From assembly GCA_963807085.1 (NCBI GenBank), contig CAWEBB010000024.1:130374-194373 (forward strand): 64,000 nt of DNA, in the 5' to 3' direction. Source of the DNA: JACKII01 sp963807085 (lineage in GTDB: Bacteria; Pseudomonadota; Alphaproteobacteria; Bin95). The notes below the pieces were generated by a model that was not told the origin of the DNA, searched no databases, and saw nothing but the letters and a program-made list of their open reading frames with translations. A program made the translations under genes and the position numbers. This document shows positions 34,269 through 42,819 of this stretch, piece after piece (positions within the stretch are counted from its first letter, which is position 1; each line of letters opens with the position of its first letter).

Positions 34269-35090
34269 ATGTCCCTGGCCGCCATTGTAGTCCTCGCGCT
34301 CGTCCAGGGCATCACCGAGTTCTTGCCGATCAGTTCGTCGGGCCATTTGATCCTGATGCGGGAGTTCGGCGGCGCGGTCGGCCTGGACACGGCAGGCACC
34401 AACGCCAACGCCGATTTGGTGATGGATGTTGCGTTGCATGTGGGCACATTGGGTGCGGTCATTCTTTATGTCTGGCGAGACCTTTGGGAGATGGCCGTCG
34501 GCCTTGTGCGCGGCTTCACCGGCAAACGCGGCGAGGGCTGGCATCTGGCGTGGCAAATCGCGCTCGCCACCATACCCGTCTTCGTCGTCGGCTTTCTGGT
34601 GAAAGACCTGATCACCGATAACGCCCGCACGGTGGAGATCATCGGCTGGACCACGCTGATATTCGGGGTGGCGCTCTGGCTCTCGGACCGGATAGAAATC
34701 AGGCTGACCCTGCCGCGGCTCGGCTATGGCCGGGCGCTGGCCATTGGCGGCGCCCAGGTGCTGGCGCTGATCCCGGGTGTCAGCCGCTCCGGTATCTGCA
34801 TGACCATGGGCCGCGCGGTCGGGCTGAACCGGGTAGATGCTGCCCGTTTCGCCCTGCTGCTGTCGATCCCGACGATCCTCGGCGCGGGGGCGCTCGCCGG
34901 GCTGGATCTTTATCGCTCCGGCGATGCGCAATTGGAGCGTGATGCCCTGATCGGCGGCGCGCTGGCCTTCGTCAGTGCCTGGGTCGCGATCCTGCTGATG
35001 ATGCGCTGGCTGAGGCATGCCAGTTTCCTGCCCTTCGTGATCTATCGTTTGGGGCTGGGCGCGTTGCTGCTATTCCTCGCATATGTCTGA
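34269..35090 (+). CDS. uppP: Undecaprenyl-diphosphatase
   Basis: Integral membrane phosphatase (BacA type), 273 aa, that recycles undecaprenyl pyrophosphate for peptidoglycan and O-antigen synthesis. The start MSLAAIVVLALVQGITEFLPISSSGHL includes the first signature; the second is ALIPGVSRSGICMTMGRAVGL with the catalytic Ser/Arg residues. Eight or so hydrophobic helices are visible. The ATG at 34269 is chosen because it aligns with the family start; a longer frame upstream reads into the promoter. It overlaps tsaB by 8 bases. Confidence 0.95.
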   Translation: MSLAAIVVLALVQGITEFLPISSSGHLILMREFGGAVGLDTAGTNANADLVMDVALHVGTLGAVILYVWRDLWEMAVGLVRGFTGKRGEGWHLAWQIALATIPVFVVGFLVKDLITDNARTVEIIGWTTLIFGVALWLSDRIEIRLTLPRLGYGRALAIGGAQVLALIPGVSRSGICMTMGRAVGLNRVDAARFALLLSIPTILGAGALAGLDLYRSGDAQLERDALIGGALAFVSAWVAILLMMRWLRHASFLPFVIYRLGLGALLLFLAYV

Positions 35091-35805
35091 CGAGAAGCCT
35101 GCGACCATCCTGGCTTTCGACACCGCCGGCGCGGCGTTGAGTGTCGCCGTCTGCCGGGGCGGGTGCGCATTGTCCGCGTTGCACCTGCCCATGCGTCGGG
35201 GGCATGTGGAGTTATTGCTGCCGGCGATCGATCAGGTGCTAGGCGCAGCGGGTCTGGTGCTGGCGGATATGGACGCGGTCGCTACCACCGTCGGCCCCGG
35301 CTCGTTCACCGGCCTGCGGACAGGATTGGCGGCTGCGCAGGGGCTGGCCTTCGGAGCGTGCAAAACACTGGTCGGCGTGGACCGCTTCACGGCACTGGCG
35401 GCTAGGATCTCCAAAGGCGCGGGCAGCGATAAGGGCTCCAGCCCAATCGTGATCGCGTTCGACAGCAAGGCAGGCAGCCTCTACCTCCAGGCGTTTGATG
35501 CAGACCTCCGCCTTCTGCCCAGTTGGCCCGCCGAGGGCCGGAATGTGACGGTCGGCGAAGCCGCAGAGGCATTGAAGGGTAGCGCGCCGCTTCTCGCCGG
35601 GGACGGGGTTCCGTTGATACCGGATTGCGGTATAGCCGGCGTTGACACCGGCCTTCGGGCCCTGACCGCACCAATGGTGGCGGCCATTGCTGCGGCAGAA
35701 TTGGCGCAAGGCCGGACCGGCTGGCCGCCCCAACCCCTTTACCTCGCCCCGCCGCGTGCCAGGTTGCCAAAGGACGGCGGCCGGCTGCGCGCCCGCGGAG
35801 GCTAG
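35083..35805 (+). CDS. tsaB: tRNA threonylcarbamoyladenosine biosynthesis protein TsaB
   Basis: Non-catalytic partner of TsaD in making t6A37 on ANN-decoding tRNAs. 240 aa with an ASKHA fold: ILAFDTAGAALSVAV, the conserved HVELLLPAIDQVL and TTVGPGSFTGLRTGLAAAQGLA. It overlaps uppP and lies 3 bases before rimI. The tsaB-rimI pairing is common in alphaproteobacteria and supports both calls. The stop codon is TAG, so TAG works as a stop in this genome. Confidence 0.93.
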   Translation: MSDEKPATILAFDTAGAALSVAVCRGGCALSALHLPMRRGHVELLLPAIDQVLGAAGLVLADMDAVATTVGPGSFTGLRTGLAAAQGLAFGACKTLVGVDRFTALAARISKGAGSDKGSSPIVIAFDSKAGSLYLQAFDADLRLLPSWPAEGRNVTVGEAAEALKGSAPLLAGDGVPLIPDCGIAGVDTGLRALTAPMVAAIAAAELAQGRTGWPPQPLYLAPPRARLPKDGGRLRARGG

Positions 35806-35808
35806 ATC

Positions 35809-36273
35809 ATGGATCTGGAGGCGTTAAGCCTGGACAATACAGAGGAGGCCGCCCGCCTCCATGCCCGGGCGATGGCGCATGGGTTTGGCGGCCCCTCCTG
35901 GAGTGGCGAAACTTTCGCGACCCTGCTGCGTACGCCTGGGACGTTCGGCTGGATGCTGCCGGGCCAGGGCCTGATCCTGTTGCGGCGTACGGCCGACGAG
36001 GCGGAGATTTTCACCTTGGGCGTCGTGCCGTCCGCCCGCCGGCAAGGTGTTGCGAGGGCACTGCTCCAGACGGCCTGTATCGCGCTTGACGCGCTGAAAA
36101 TCTCTCGGCTGCTGCTGGAGGTCGCCGTGGATAACCTGCCCGCCCAGCGCTTCTACGAAAGCGAGGGCTTTTCCGAGATCGGCCGCCGTCCGCGCTACTA
36201 CAGACGGGGGACCGGCCGGATCGATGCGCTGGTGATGGAACTGAGATGGAAACCATGCCTCACTCCGCGGTGA
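35809..36273 (+). CDS. rimI: Ribosomal-protein-alanine N-acetyltransferase (RimI-type GNAT)
   Basis: GNAT acetyltransferase of 154 aa. The acetyl-CoA motif is VVPSARRQGVARALLQTA (R/Q-x2-G-x-A), followed by LLLEVAVDNLPAQRFYESEGF and RRPRYYRR, the RimI-like C-terminal pattern. It likely acetylates the N-terminus of ribosomal protein S18 or a few other proteins. It is the third gene of uppP-tsaB-rimI. Downstream the conserved block ends, and an IS66 remnant begins 160 bases later. Confidence 0.9.
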   Translation: MDLEALSLDNTEEAARLHARAMAHGFGGPSWSGETFATLLRTPGTFGWMLPGQGLILLRRTADEAEIFTLGVVPSARRQGVARALLQTACIALDALKISRLLLEVAVDNLPAQRFYESEGFSEIGRRPRYYRRGTGRIDALVMELRWKPCLTPR

Positions 36274-36433
36274 CAGACGTTCCGTAACGCCAAAGTGGGA
36301 GTGCTGCGACCCGCTGTGGCAGACGGCGCGCATCGGGACTACCGAAACCCGGATCGTCGCCTCATCCAACCATCGTTTATACCACCGCAAGCGGTGCCGA
36401 GGTCTCAGAGGGTATTCAGCTTGACGTTGGCGC

Positions 36434-36628
36434 TCAATTCCAGGGCAGGAGTTCGTCGCGGCGGTCGCTGGGATGGCCGCTGGCGATGGCTTCGAGTGTC
36501 GTCTTCAGGTAAGCGAAGGGCTCGACGCCGTTAATCTTCGCCGTCTCGCTCAGAGAGGCAATCCGGCCCCAGGCCTTGGCGCCCTCATCGTGGCCGGCGA
36601 AGAGTGCGTTCTTACGATTTAGGGCCAG
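36434..36628 (-). pseudogene. C-terminal remnant of an IS66-family transposase (TnpC)
   Basis: About 64 codons ending at TGA 36434-36436. The reading RKNALFAGHDEGAKAWGRIA then SLSETAKINGVEPFAYLKTT and SGHPSDRRDELLPWN is the typical end of IS66 TnpC. Everything upstream of it is replaced, at about 36628, by the start of the serine-recombinase cassette, so the cassette inserted in or recombined with the IS66 element. Confidence 0.85.
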
Positions 36629-37098
36629 TTCCCGTTCATTCCACCCATGTCGAGCAATCTTACCGGGTCCACTATCGATGGCACGCCTATTTTGGCTCCG
36701 AGGTGAAGGTTTACCGTGCGTTCAATCGTGGTGACGGCCAGATTGTCGGCCTTGAGCGTGATGAAGGTGTTACGGTTCTCGCGCCATACTGGGTTTTGGA
36801 TGCCGCCGTATGCCAGGCGATGAAGCTTGGCAGCCCGATGCTGGCTATCGATGCGCTGCGGGAAGTGCATGAGCTTCTCTGTGCCCTCGGTTTTCGGCGA
36901 GACTTTGTCGATGAAGCCTCACCGAGGGAGACCGCGCATGATGGTTCAAAAGCCGATAGCACCGGCACAACTGCCTCTGCCATTTCAACCGGCGACGAAC
37001 GCAGGGCTCACGGAGCCGGAGCTGCGCCTCGTTGTGACGGCCCTGGCGCAACTGCTGCTCTCAGCGGCCACGAGCTGTCCGGGAGGGGCAAACGATGA
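36629..37098 (+). CDS. Small protein, first gene of a serine-recombinase cassette
   Basis: A frame open from 36604; the part that looks conserved starts at STHVEQSYRVHYRWHAYFGSEVKVY and runs to AIDALREVHELLCALGFRR. I associate this pattern with short proteins found just upstream of large serine recombinases in alphaproteobacteria. No function is known. The true start is unclear because the frame reads out of the IS66 remnant. The true end may be before the Ser/Gly-rich tail, which overlaps the next small gene by about 160 bases. Confidence 0.5.
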
Positions 37099-37102
37099 AT
37101 GA
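36938..37102 (+). CDS. Small protein, second gene of the recombinase cassette
   Basis: 54 aa starting MMVQKPIAPAQLPLPFQ, with a helix LTEPELRLVVTALAQLLLSAA. A purine stretch GAGGGAGA lies upstream. It overlaps the recombinase ATG by 8 bases, which suggests coupled expression. Similar short ORFs with a proline-rich start precede recombinase genes of this type. The function is unknown; it could be a recombination directionality or accessory factor, but that is speculation. Confidence 0.5.
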   Translation: MMVQKPIAPAQLPLPFQPATNAGLTEPELRLVVTALAQLLLSAATSCPGGANDE

Positions 37103-38000
37103 CATGCAGCACATTGCCTTTCCACCCGCACTGCTCAAGCGCCAAGCGGTCGTGTATGTGCGTCAGTCAACGCAAAGTCAGGTCATGACCAACCTGGAAA
37201 GCCAGCGTCGTCAGTATGATCTGGTGGAAATGGCTCGCAGTTACGGGTTCGCCGGGATCGATGTCATTGACGATGATCTTGGGATATCCGCCAGCGGCTA
37301 CAAGGCCCGTCCCGGGTTCGAGCGACTGGTGGCGATGCTGTGCTCCGGGTCAGTCGGAGCGGTCTTTTGCCTGGAAGTGTCGCGCCTGGCCCGCAACGGC
37401 CGAGACTGGCATCACATGCTGGAGCTTTGCGGGCTGGTCGATGCTCGCGTGATCGACCACGACGGCGCTTACGATCCGCGTCATCCCAATGACAGGCTCC
37501 TTCTCGGCATGAAGGGCAGCATCAGCGAGTTTGAGCTCGGCGTTTTGAGAACACGGATGGTGGAGGCGGCCAGGGCGAAAGCCCGGCGCGGAGAACTGCG
37601 GCATACCCCGCCCATCGGCTATCTCTGGGACCGTGATGCCGGAGTGATGTTCGATCCAGACCTTCGGATCCAGGAAGTTGTCCGGCAAATCTTCTCCCGG
37701 TTCCACGAGCTTGGCAGCGCCCGACAGGTGCTGCTGTCAATGTCAGCCGAGGGTGTGCATTTCCCGAGACCATCCGACGGCATCAGGCTGACAACGTTCG
37801 ACTGGGGGCCAGTTCGCTATCGCAACGTGATCAGCGTGCTGAAGAACATGTTTTATGCCGATGTTTACACCTACGGTAAACCGGGCGCCAAACGGAAATC
37901 CGGGACGGGCGTGCGCATGTCACGTACAAGAGGCGCAAATCACCTGAAGAATGGGATGTGGTCCTGAAAGACCACCATGTCGGCTATCGGGCACTTCGAT
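37095..38000 (+). pseudogene. Large serine recombinase, truncated by IS3 copy 2
   Basis: The resolvase/invertase catalytic domain is clear: AVVYVRQSTQSQV with the nucleophile Ser in YVRQS, QYDLVEMARSYGF, DDLGISASGYKARPGFERLV, FCLEVSRLARNGRDWH and the helix LLLGMKGSISEFELGVLRTRM. The recombinase domain follows (RRGELRHTPPIGYLWDRDA...DVYTYGK). A frameshift near 37895-37925 moves the reading to KSPEEWDVVLKDHHVGYR, then IS3 copy 2 cuts it at 38000. The remaining half (usually 300-400 residues, including the zinc-ribbon/coiled-coil part) is absent. It cannot be active. Confidence 0.85.
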
Positions 38001-38085
38001 TGTTCCCCGTCAGCACCTATGGCACAAATTTGAGGTTGTGAATTAAGGAGGATTGGGGCTTCGTCGTAGTGACGAAGGAACGAAG

Positions 38086-38473
38086 ATGAAGACCCAATCC
38101 TCCTCGAGAAGATCGCCGGTGAAGGCCCCTGCTGAGCGGGTAGTGAAAGACATCCGGCGCGCAACCCGCCGCCATTTTTCGGCAGAGGACAAGATCCGCA
38201 CCGTGCTGGACGGCCTGCGCGGTGACGACAGCATTGCCGAGCTATGCCGCAAGGAAGGCATTGCCCAGAGCCTGTACTACACTTGGTCGAAGGAGTTTAT
38301 GGAGGCCGGGAAGCGCCGCCTGGCCGGCGACACTGCCCGTGCCGCGACCACCGGCGAGGTCCAGGATCTGCGCCGGGAGGCCCCGAGCCCTGAAGGAATG
38401 CGTTGCCGACCTGACGCTCGAGAACCGTCTGCTCAAGAAAAGCATGATTGCGGATGGGGGCGACGACGAATGA
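38086..38473 (+). pseudogene. IS3-type orfA (copy 2), frameshifted
   Basis: Same protein as copy 1 up to EVQDLRREA. There copy 2 has CCCC where copy 1 has CCC (near 38382), a one-base insertion in a homopolymer. It pushes the reading into the frame of orfB, so the frame runs without stop from orfA into orfB up to 38757. The change mimics the product of programmed frameshifting, an accidental fused OrfAB. Confidence 0.82.
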
Positions 38474-39450
38474 GATACCCCGCATCTGAAAAGCTCGAGA
38501 TCATCAGGATCGTCGAGCAGTCGCACCTGCCTGCAAAACGCACGCTGGGCCAGCTCGGCATCGCGCGCCGCACGTTTTATCGCTGGTATGACCGCTATCT
38601 CGAGGGCGGGCCTGAGGCGCTGGAGGATCGGCCCTCGGCACCAAGTCGGGTGTGGAACCGCATCGGCGACGATATCCAGGACCAGATCGTCGAGATGGCG
38701 CTGGATTACAGCGAGCTATCACCGCGCGAACTGGCGGTGCGCTTTACCGACGAGTAGCGCTACTTCGTGTCCGAAGCCACGGTTTACCGCCTGTTGAAGG
38801 CCCACGATCTGATCACCAGCCCGGCCTATGTCGTGATCAAGGCTGCCGATCAGTTCCACACAAAGACCACGCGACCGAACGAGATGTGGCAGACCGACTT
38901 CACCTACTTCAAGATCATCGGGTGGGGTTGGATGTATCTGTCGACCGTGCTCGACGATTACTCGCGCTACATCATCGCTTGGAAGCTGTGCACCAACATG
39001 CGGGCCGAGGACGTGACCGACACGCTGGACCTCGCCCTCAAGGCCTCGGGCTGCGATCATGCCACGGTGCTGCACAAGCCCAGGCTGCTCAGCGATAATG
39101 GCCCCAGCTACATCGCTGGCGAACTGGCGGAATACATCGAGGCCCAGAAGATGAGCCACGTGCGCGGCGCCCCGCTACACCCGCAAACCCAGGGCAAGAT
39201 CGAGCGCTGGCACCAGACCCTGAAAAACCGCATCCTGCTGGAGAACTACTTCCTGCCCGGCGACCTTGAGGCCCAGATCGAGGCCTTCGTCGAACACTAC
39301 AACCACCAGCGCTACCACGAGAGCCTGAACAACGTGACGCCCGCCGACGCCTACTTCGGCAGGGCTCCAGCCATCATCAAACAGCGCGAAAGGATCAAGC
39401 GACAGACCATCGAATATCGGCGATTGCAGCACCGCAAGCTCGCCGCCTAA
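38470..39450 (+). pseudogene. IS3-type orfB (copy 2) with an amber codon
   Basis: Uninterrupted length version of orfB. Codon Lys of copy 1 (AAG in FTDEKRY) is TAG here (38755-38757), truncating the protein after about 95 residues. The rest, including both Asp and Glu of the DDE core (WQTDFTYFK, LLSDNGPSY, KIERWHQTL), is intact downstream. An ATG-less restart from 38767 could give only a partial protein. With the orfA indel this copy is probably inactive. Confidence 0.85.
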
Positions 39451-39524
39451 CATCAACCCCCAGACAAGGCCCGCACTCCGCTAATTTACGCCGCGAGTTG
39501 TGCCAAATGTTGTGACGACGGACA

Positions 39525-39758
39525 CGCGAACACGCGCTGGCCTATCAGCGTGCGCACGTCGTGGACCACCCGCTCAGCCGCCCGGCCATCGGTGAAACAG
39601 GCAGCAAAGCGCTCGACCAGATTAACCGCCCGGTCCGTCGCCCCCAGCAGCAACGCTCCGGCATCCGAACTGATCGCCCCGCCACCGAAATCGGCGACCA
39701 CGTCGCGACGATCGAGGCGTGCAAATAGCATCGCTTCCCGGTTACACTCTGTCCGCAT
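39525..39758 (-). pseudogene. N-terminal remnant of an IS1380-family transposase
   Basis: About 77 codons starting MRTECNREAMLFARLDRRDVV, then DFGGGAISSDAGALLLGATDRA and LVERFAACFTDGR, the standard IS1380 start. It is cut after LIGQRVFA by the right end of IS3 copy 2. The remaining 350 or so residues and the DDE residues are missing. Upstream DNA to about 39790 may hold the element's terminal repeat. Confidence 0.82.
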
Positions 39759-40100
39759 TGGGGCTGCTCCTGAAGTCGGGTCAAGTGTATGTCCACACTC
39801 ACTTTTTCCCCGATCTTATGCCCCGATGCACCTATCCTCGTGAGAAATGCAGGCTAGCCCGGCGTAGCGTTTCGAAACGTCGAAGAAGCCCATCTGGCCC
39901 ATCAGCACCTCCCAGTCATCGCCTCTATATCGGCGATTTTACCGGGATCCGGCTGGATCGCGACATTTTTCGAGGTGCCCTTTATTCGGAAGGGTCTCGT
40001 AAACCTGTCGATACCGTTCTAGTTCTACATTCGGGGGTGCCTTACGGTGATGGGCGGCGCGCCCGCGCCCAATTGTCAACCGTAAGGAAATGGCTACCCG
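39759..40100. other. Intergenic region before the MscS gene
   Basis: 342 bases between the IS1380 remnant and the MscS channel gene. No frame with recognisable content, tRNA-like structure or strong hairpin is seen. The left part probably includes the outer end of the IS1380 element. The right part should hold the mscS promoter; a purine-rich AAGGAAATGG precedes the start. Confidence 0.4.
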
Positions 40101-41522
40101 ATGGGCAATACATCCCGCCTTTTCGTCTCACTGCTGCTCGTGCTGAGCCTCTCGTTGGCTTTCCACGCCGATGTTCGTGCGCAATCCTCCCAAACTGCGG
40201 ATGGGGCAGAGACTTCCGAACCTGGTCCCGTTGCAATTGCTCCTGCCGCACGCGATAGCCAGATCGCAGAACGCTTGAGCGGCATTCTCCAGGCAACCGG
40301 TTGGTTCAAAGACATTCAGGTTCGCGTACGGCAAGGAATTGTCTTTCTGGACGGTGTTGCAGAAACCGATCGCCACAAAACCTGGGCGCGCGACTTGGCA
40401 AGCAAGACCGAGGAAGTCGTCGCCGTGGTTAATAATATCCGCGTCGAGACGCAGTGGAACTGGAGCATCAAACCTGCCACTGATGCGTTGGCAGGTTTGG
40501 CACGGGATATGGTAGCGGGATTACCTTTAGCCGTGCTTGCGTTAGTGCTGTTGCCGCTTTTTTGGCTACTGTCTTGTTGGGTGCGGCGGTCGGTTGGATG
40601 GGGCCTGAGCCAACGCCTGCAGTCACCTATGCTGGCCCGGCTGATCAGCAATGTGATGGCGTTGCCCGTGCTGCTGATCGGCTTCTATATCGTGCTGCAA
40701 ATGGCGGGCCTGACGTCGCTCGCCGTGTCGGTTTTGGGCGGGGCCGGCGTGATCGGCATCGTCGTTGGCTTTGCCTTTCGCGATATCGCAGAGAATTTCC
40801 TTGCCGGTATCCTGCTCAGCATCCGGCAGCCGTTCCAGCGGGGCGATATGATCCGGGTCGCGGGCGAACAGGGAATGGTGCGCAACCTGAATTCCCGCAG
40901 CACGATCCTGGTTTCGCTCGAGGGCAACCACATTGTCATTCCCAACGCCGCGGTTTTCAAGAGCGTGATCGTCAACTACTCCAGCGCGCCGCACCGCCGG
41001 GAAATGCTGGATGTCGGCATCGGCTATGACGATTCCGTGGCGGTGGCGCAAACGGTTATCAGCCGTGTACTGGCGGATCATCCCGCAGTGCAAGCCGAGC
41101 CTGCACCCATGGTGTTGGTCGATTCTTTGGGGGCGGCGACGGTCAATCTGCGCATCTATTTCTGGTTCGACGGCCATGCTCATTCACCATTCAAGATAAA
41201 GTCAGCTCTCTACCGTCTGGTGAAGCGGGCGCTGATCGCCGAAGGCATCTCAATGCCAGACGAAGCGCGCGAGGTCGTTTTTCCACAGGGCGTGCCGATT
41301 GTGCAGTCAGAGCATCCGCCCGCGGCGGTCCCCGACGGGGCAATCGAAGGAACCAGGGGAGAGCAGCAGCCGGCCGAGGAATCGAGCGCAGTGATGACGG
41401 CAGCCGAAGGCGGCCTGACCAGCGAAGAAGGGGAGGCGGAGGCGCAAGCGGCCGGAGGAATCCCGCCCGAAGGGGCCCTCGATATCTTGCCGGAGCCCTC
41501 CGCGCACAACCAACAGCGTTGA
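40101..41522 (+). CDS. MscS-family mechanosensitive channel with a periplasmic BON-like domain
   Basis: 473 aa. A signal peptide (SRLFVSLLLVLSLSLAFHADVRA) is followed by a BON-like periplasmic domain (about 50-115: IAERLSGILQATGWFKDIQVRVRQGIVFLDGVAET). Two membrane helices come next, then the MscS pore helix LGGAGVIGIVVGFAFRDIAENFLAGILLSIRQPFQRGD with its Gly/Ala packing. The beta domain contains EGNHIVIPNAAVFKSVIVN. The C-terminal 90 residues are Glu/Gly/Ala-rich and look disordered. Role: release of solutes on hypo-osmotic shock. The gene stands alone between IS debris and the LLM oxidoreductase gene. Confidence 0.9.
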   Translation: MGNTSRLFVSLLLVLSLSLAFHADVRAQSSQTADGAETSEPGPVAIAPAARDSQIAERLSGILQATGWFKDIQVRVRQGIVFLDGVAETDRHKTWARDLASKTEEVVAVVNNIRVETQWNWSIKPATDALAGLARDMVAGLPLAVLALVLLPLFWLLSCWVRRSVGWGLSQRLQSPMLARLISNVMALPVLLIGFYIVLQMAGLTSLAVSVLGGAGVIGIVVGFAFRDIAENFLAGILLSIRQPFQRGDMIRVAGEQGMVRNLNSRSTILVSLEGNHIVIPNAAVFKSVIVNYSSAPHRREMLDVGIGYDDSVAVAQTVISRVLADHPAVQAEPAPMVLVDSLGAATVNLRIYFWFDGHAHSPFKIKSALYRLVKRALIAEGISMPDEAREVVFPQGVPIVQSEHPPAAVPDGAIEGTRGEQQPAEESSAVMTAAEGGLTSEEGEAEAQAAGGIPPEGALDILPEPSAHNQQR

Positions 41523-41615
41523 AATAATCCGGTTCCTTCCCGGGCGCGCCAGCGGCGGCTAAAGTAAGGAGAATAGGGCAACGAAACGCCTTTTGGATAG
41601 GAGACATCCCCGCCC

Positions 41616-42680
41616 ATGGAATTCGGCATCCAATTCTTTCCCGACGTGGGGCCGCAGCACAAGCCCGCCAACCAATATTTCCACGAGGCGTTGGCGCTCG
41701 TGAAACTGGCGGAGCCGCTGGGATATACCCATGTGCGGATCGTGGAGCATCACTTTCATTACTATGGCGGCTATTCTCCCAACCCCATGATATTCCTAAG
41801 TGCGGCGGCGGCGGTCACGAGCAAGGTGCGACTGGTGACGGGTGCGGTGCTGCCGGCTTTCAACAATCCGCTGAAGCTGGCCGGTGAGATCGGCATGCTG
41901 GATGCCATCTCAGAAGGCCGCCTGGACGTGGGCTTCGCCCGGGCCTTCCTGCCGCACGAGTTCCGGCGCTTTGGCGTGAGCCCCGACAAATCGGTGGCCC
42001 GTTACCGCGAGGGCCTAGAGCAGGTCGAAAAGCTGCTGACTGAGGAGAATGTCAGCCACGAGGGCCAATTTCACCAGATCACCGAAACCACTACCCTGCC
42101 ACGCCCCACGCAGCAGCCGCGGCCATCATTCTATGTCGCTGCGCTGGGCACGCCGGCCTCTTTCGAATTTGCGGGGGCGGCTGGTCACAGCATCATGTGC
42201 GTGCCGATGCTGGGCGCGGCCATGAAAGATTTGATCGGAATCTATCGCGAGGCGCGAACCAAGGCCGGCCATGCGGGGCCAGGGCAGGTCATGCTGGCGC
42301 ACCACATGTTCTGCCACGCGGACGGTAAGAAAGCCGTAGAGATCGCCCGTCCGCACCTCGACGCCTACCTGAGATCGCTGGTGGAAGGGGCGAGCGATTG
42401 GCTGGGCGGCATGTCGAGCGTCGACTATCCGGGTTATGACAAGATCATCGAAATGATGCAGAAAGAGAACACCGACACTCAAATCGCCAAGGGCGCGGCC
42501 TGGGTCGGGACGCCTGAGGAGATCATCGACAATATCAACATGTACCAGGAAGAGACCGGCGGCTTCGAACACGCCTCGCTACAGGTCAATTTCCACAACA
42601 TGCCCTTTGCCGAGGCCGAGCGCTCTATGCAAATGTTCGCGGAGGAAGTGATGCCGCATTTCGGGCAGGGGGTGAAGTGA
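41616..42680 (+). CDS. LLM-class flavin-dependent oxidoreductase (luciferase-like)
   Basis: Bacterial luciferase-like TIM-barrel enzyme of 354 aa using FMN or F420. Visible marks are MEFGIQFFPDVG, LAEPLGYTHVRIVEHHFHYYGGYSPNPM, VRLVTGAVLPAFNNPLKLAGEIGMLDAISEGRLDVGFARAFLPHEF and KGAAWVGTPEEIIDNI. The substrate is unknown; relatives oxidise alkanals, nitrilotriacetate or sulfonates. It may be in one transcript with the following HyuA gene (140 bases). The ATG has GATAGGAGA upstream. Confidence 0.9.
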   Translation: MEFGIQFFPDVGPQHKPANQYFHEALALVKLAEPLGYTHVRIVEHHFHYYGGYSPNPMIFLSAAAAVTSKVRLVTGAVLPAFNNPLKLAGEIGMLDAISEGRLDVGFARAFLPHEFRRFGVSPDKSVARYREGLEQVEKLLTEENVSHEGQFHQITETTTLPRPTQQPRPSFYVAALGTPASFEFAGAAGHSIMCVPMLGAAMKDLIGIYREARTKAGHAGPGQVMLAHHMFCHADGKKAVEIARPHLDAYLRSLVEGASDWLGGMSSVDYPGYDKIIEMMQKENTDTQIAKGAAWVGTPEEIIDNINMYQEETGGFEHASLQVNFHNMPFAEAERSMQMFAEEVMPHFGQGVK

Positions 42681-42819
42681 TGGTGGTTTTTGCCCCTTTT
42701 CCGCGGCACGCTGAGCCGTCCCAAATGACTATCCGGGACGGGGCGAAGGGTCTTTTTCGTTTCGCCAAATCCCCTTCGACTGCTCGCTCTGCTCCTGCGC
42801 AGGGTGTAGGGGATGCCCA

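Larger units (their letters stand above)
38001..39524 (+). mobile_element. IS3-type element, copy 2
   Basis: 1,524-bp element nearly identical to copy 1 (23271), with the same ends. Unlike copy 1 it has no flanking direct repeat: left flank CACTTCGAT (in the recombinase gene), right flank CGCGAACAC (in an IS1380 remnant). Both flanks are truncated genes, so the locus was probably formed by recombination between IS copies rather than simple insertion. Its two genes are both damaged. Confidence 0.88.

Noticed and set aside
24527..38757. Amber (TAG) codons inside two transposase genes, suggesting TAG might be recoded as sense.
   Set aside because: Normal genes in the window end with TAG (baeRF-like gene, phaC, tsaB), and both cases are in decaying transposases, so simple nonsense mutation is sufficient.
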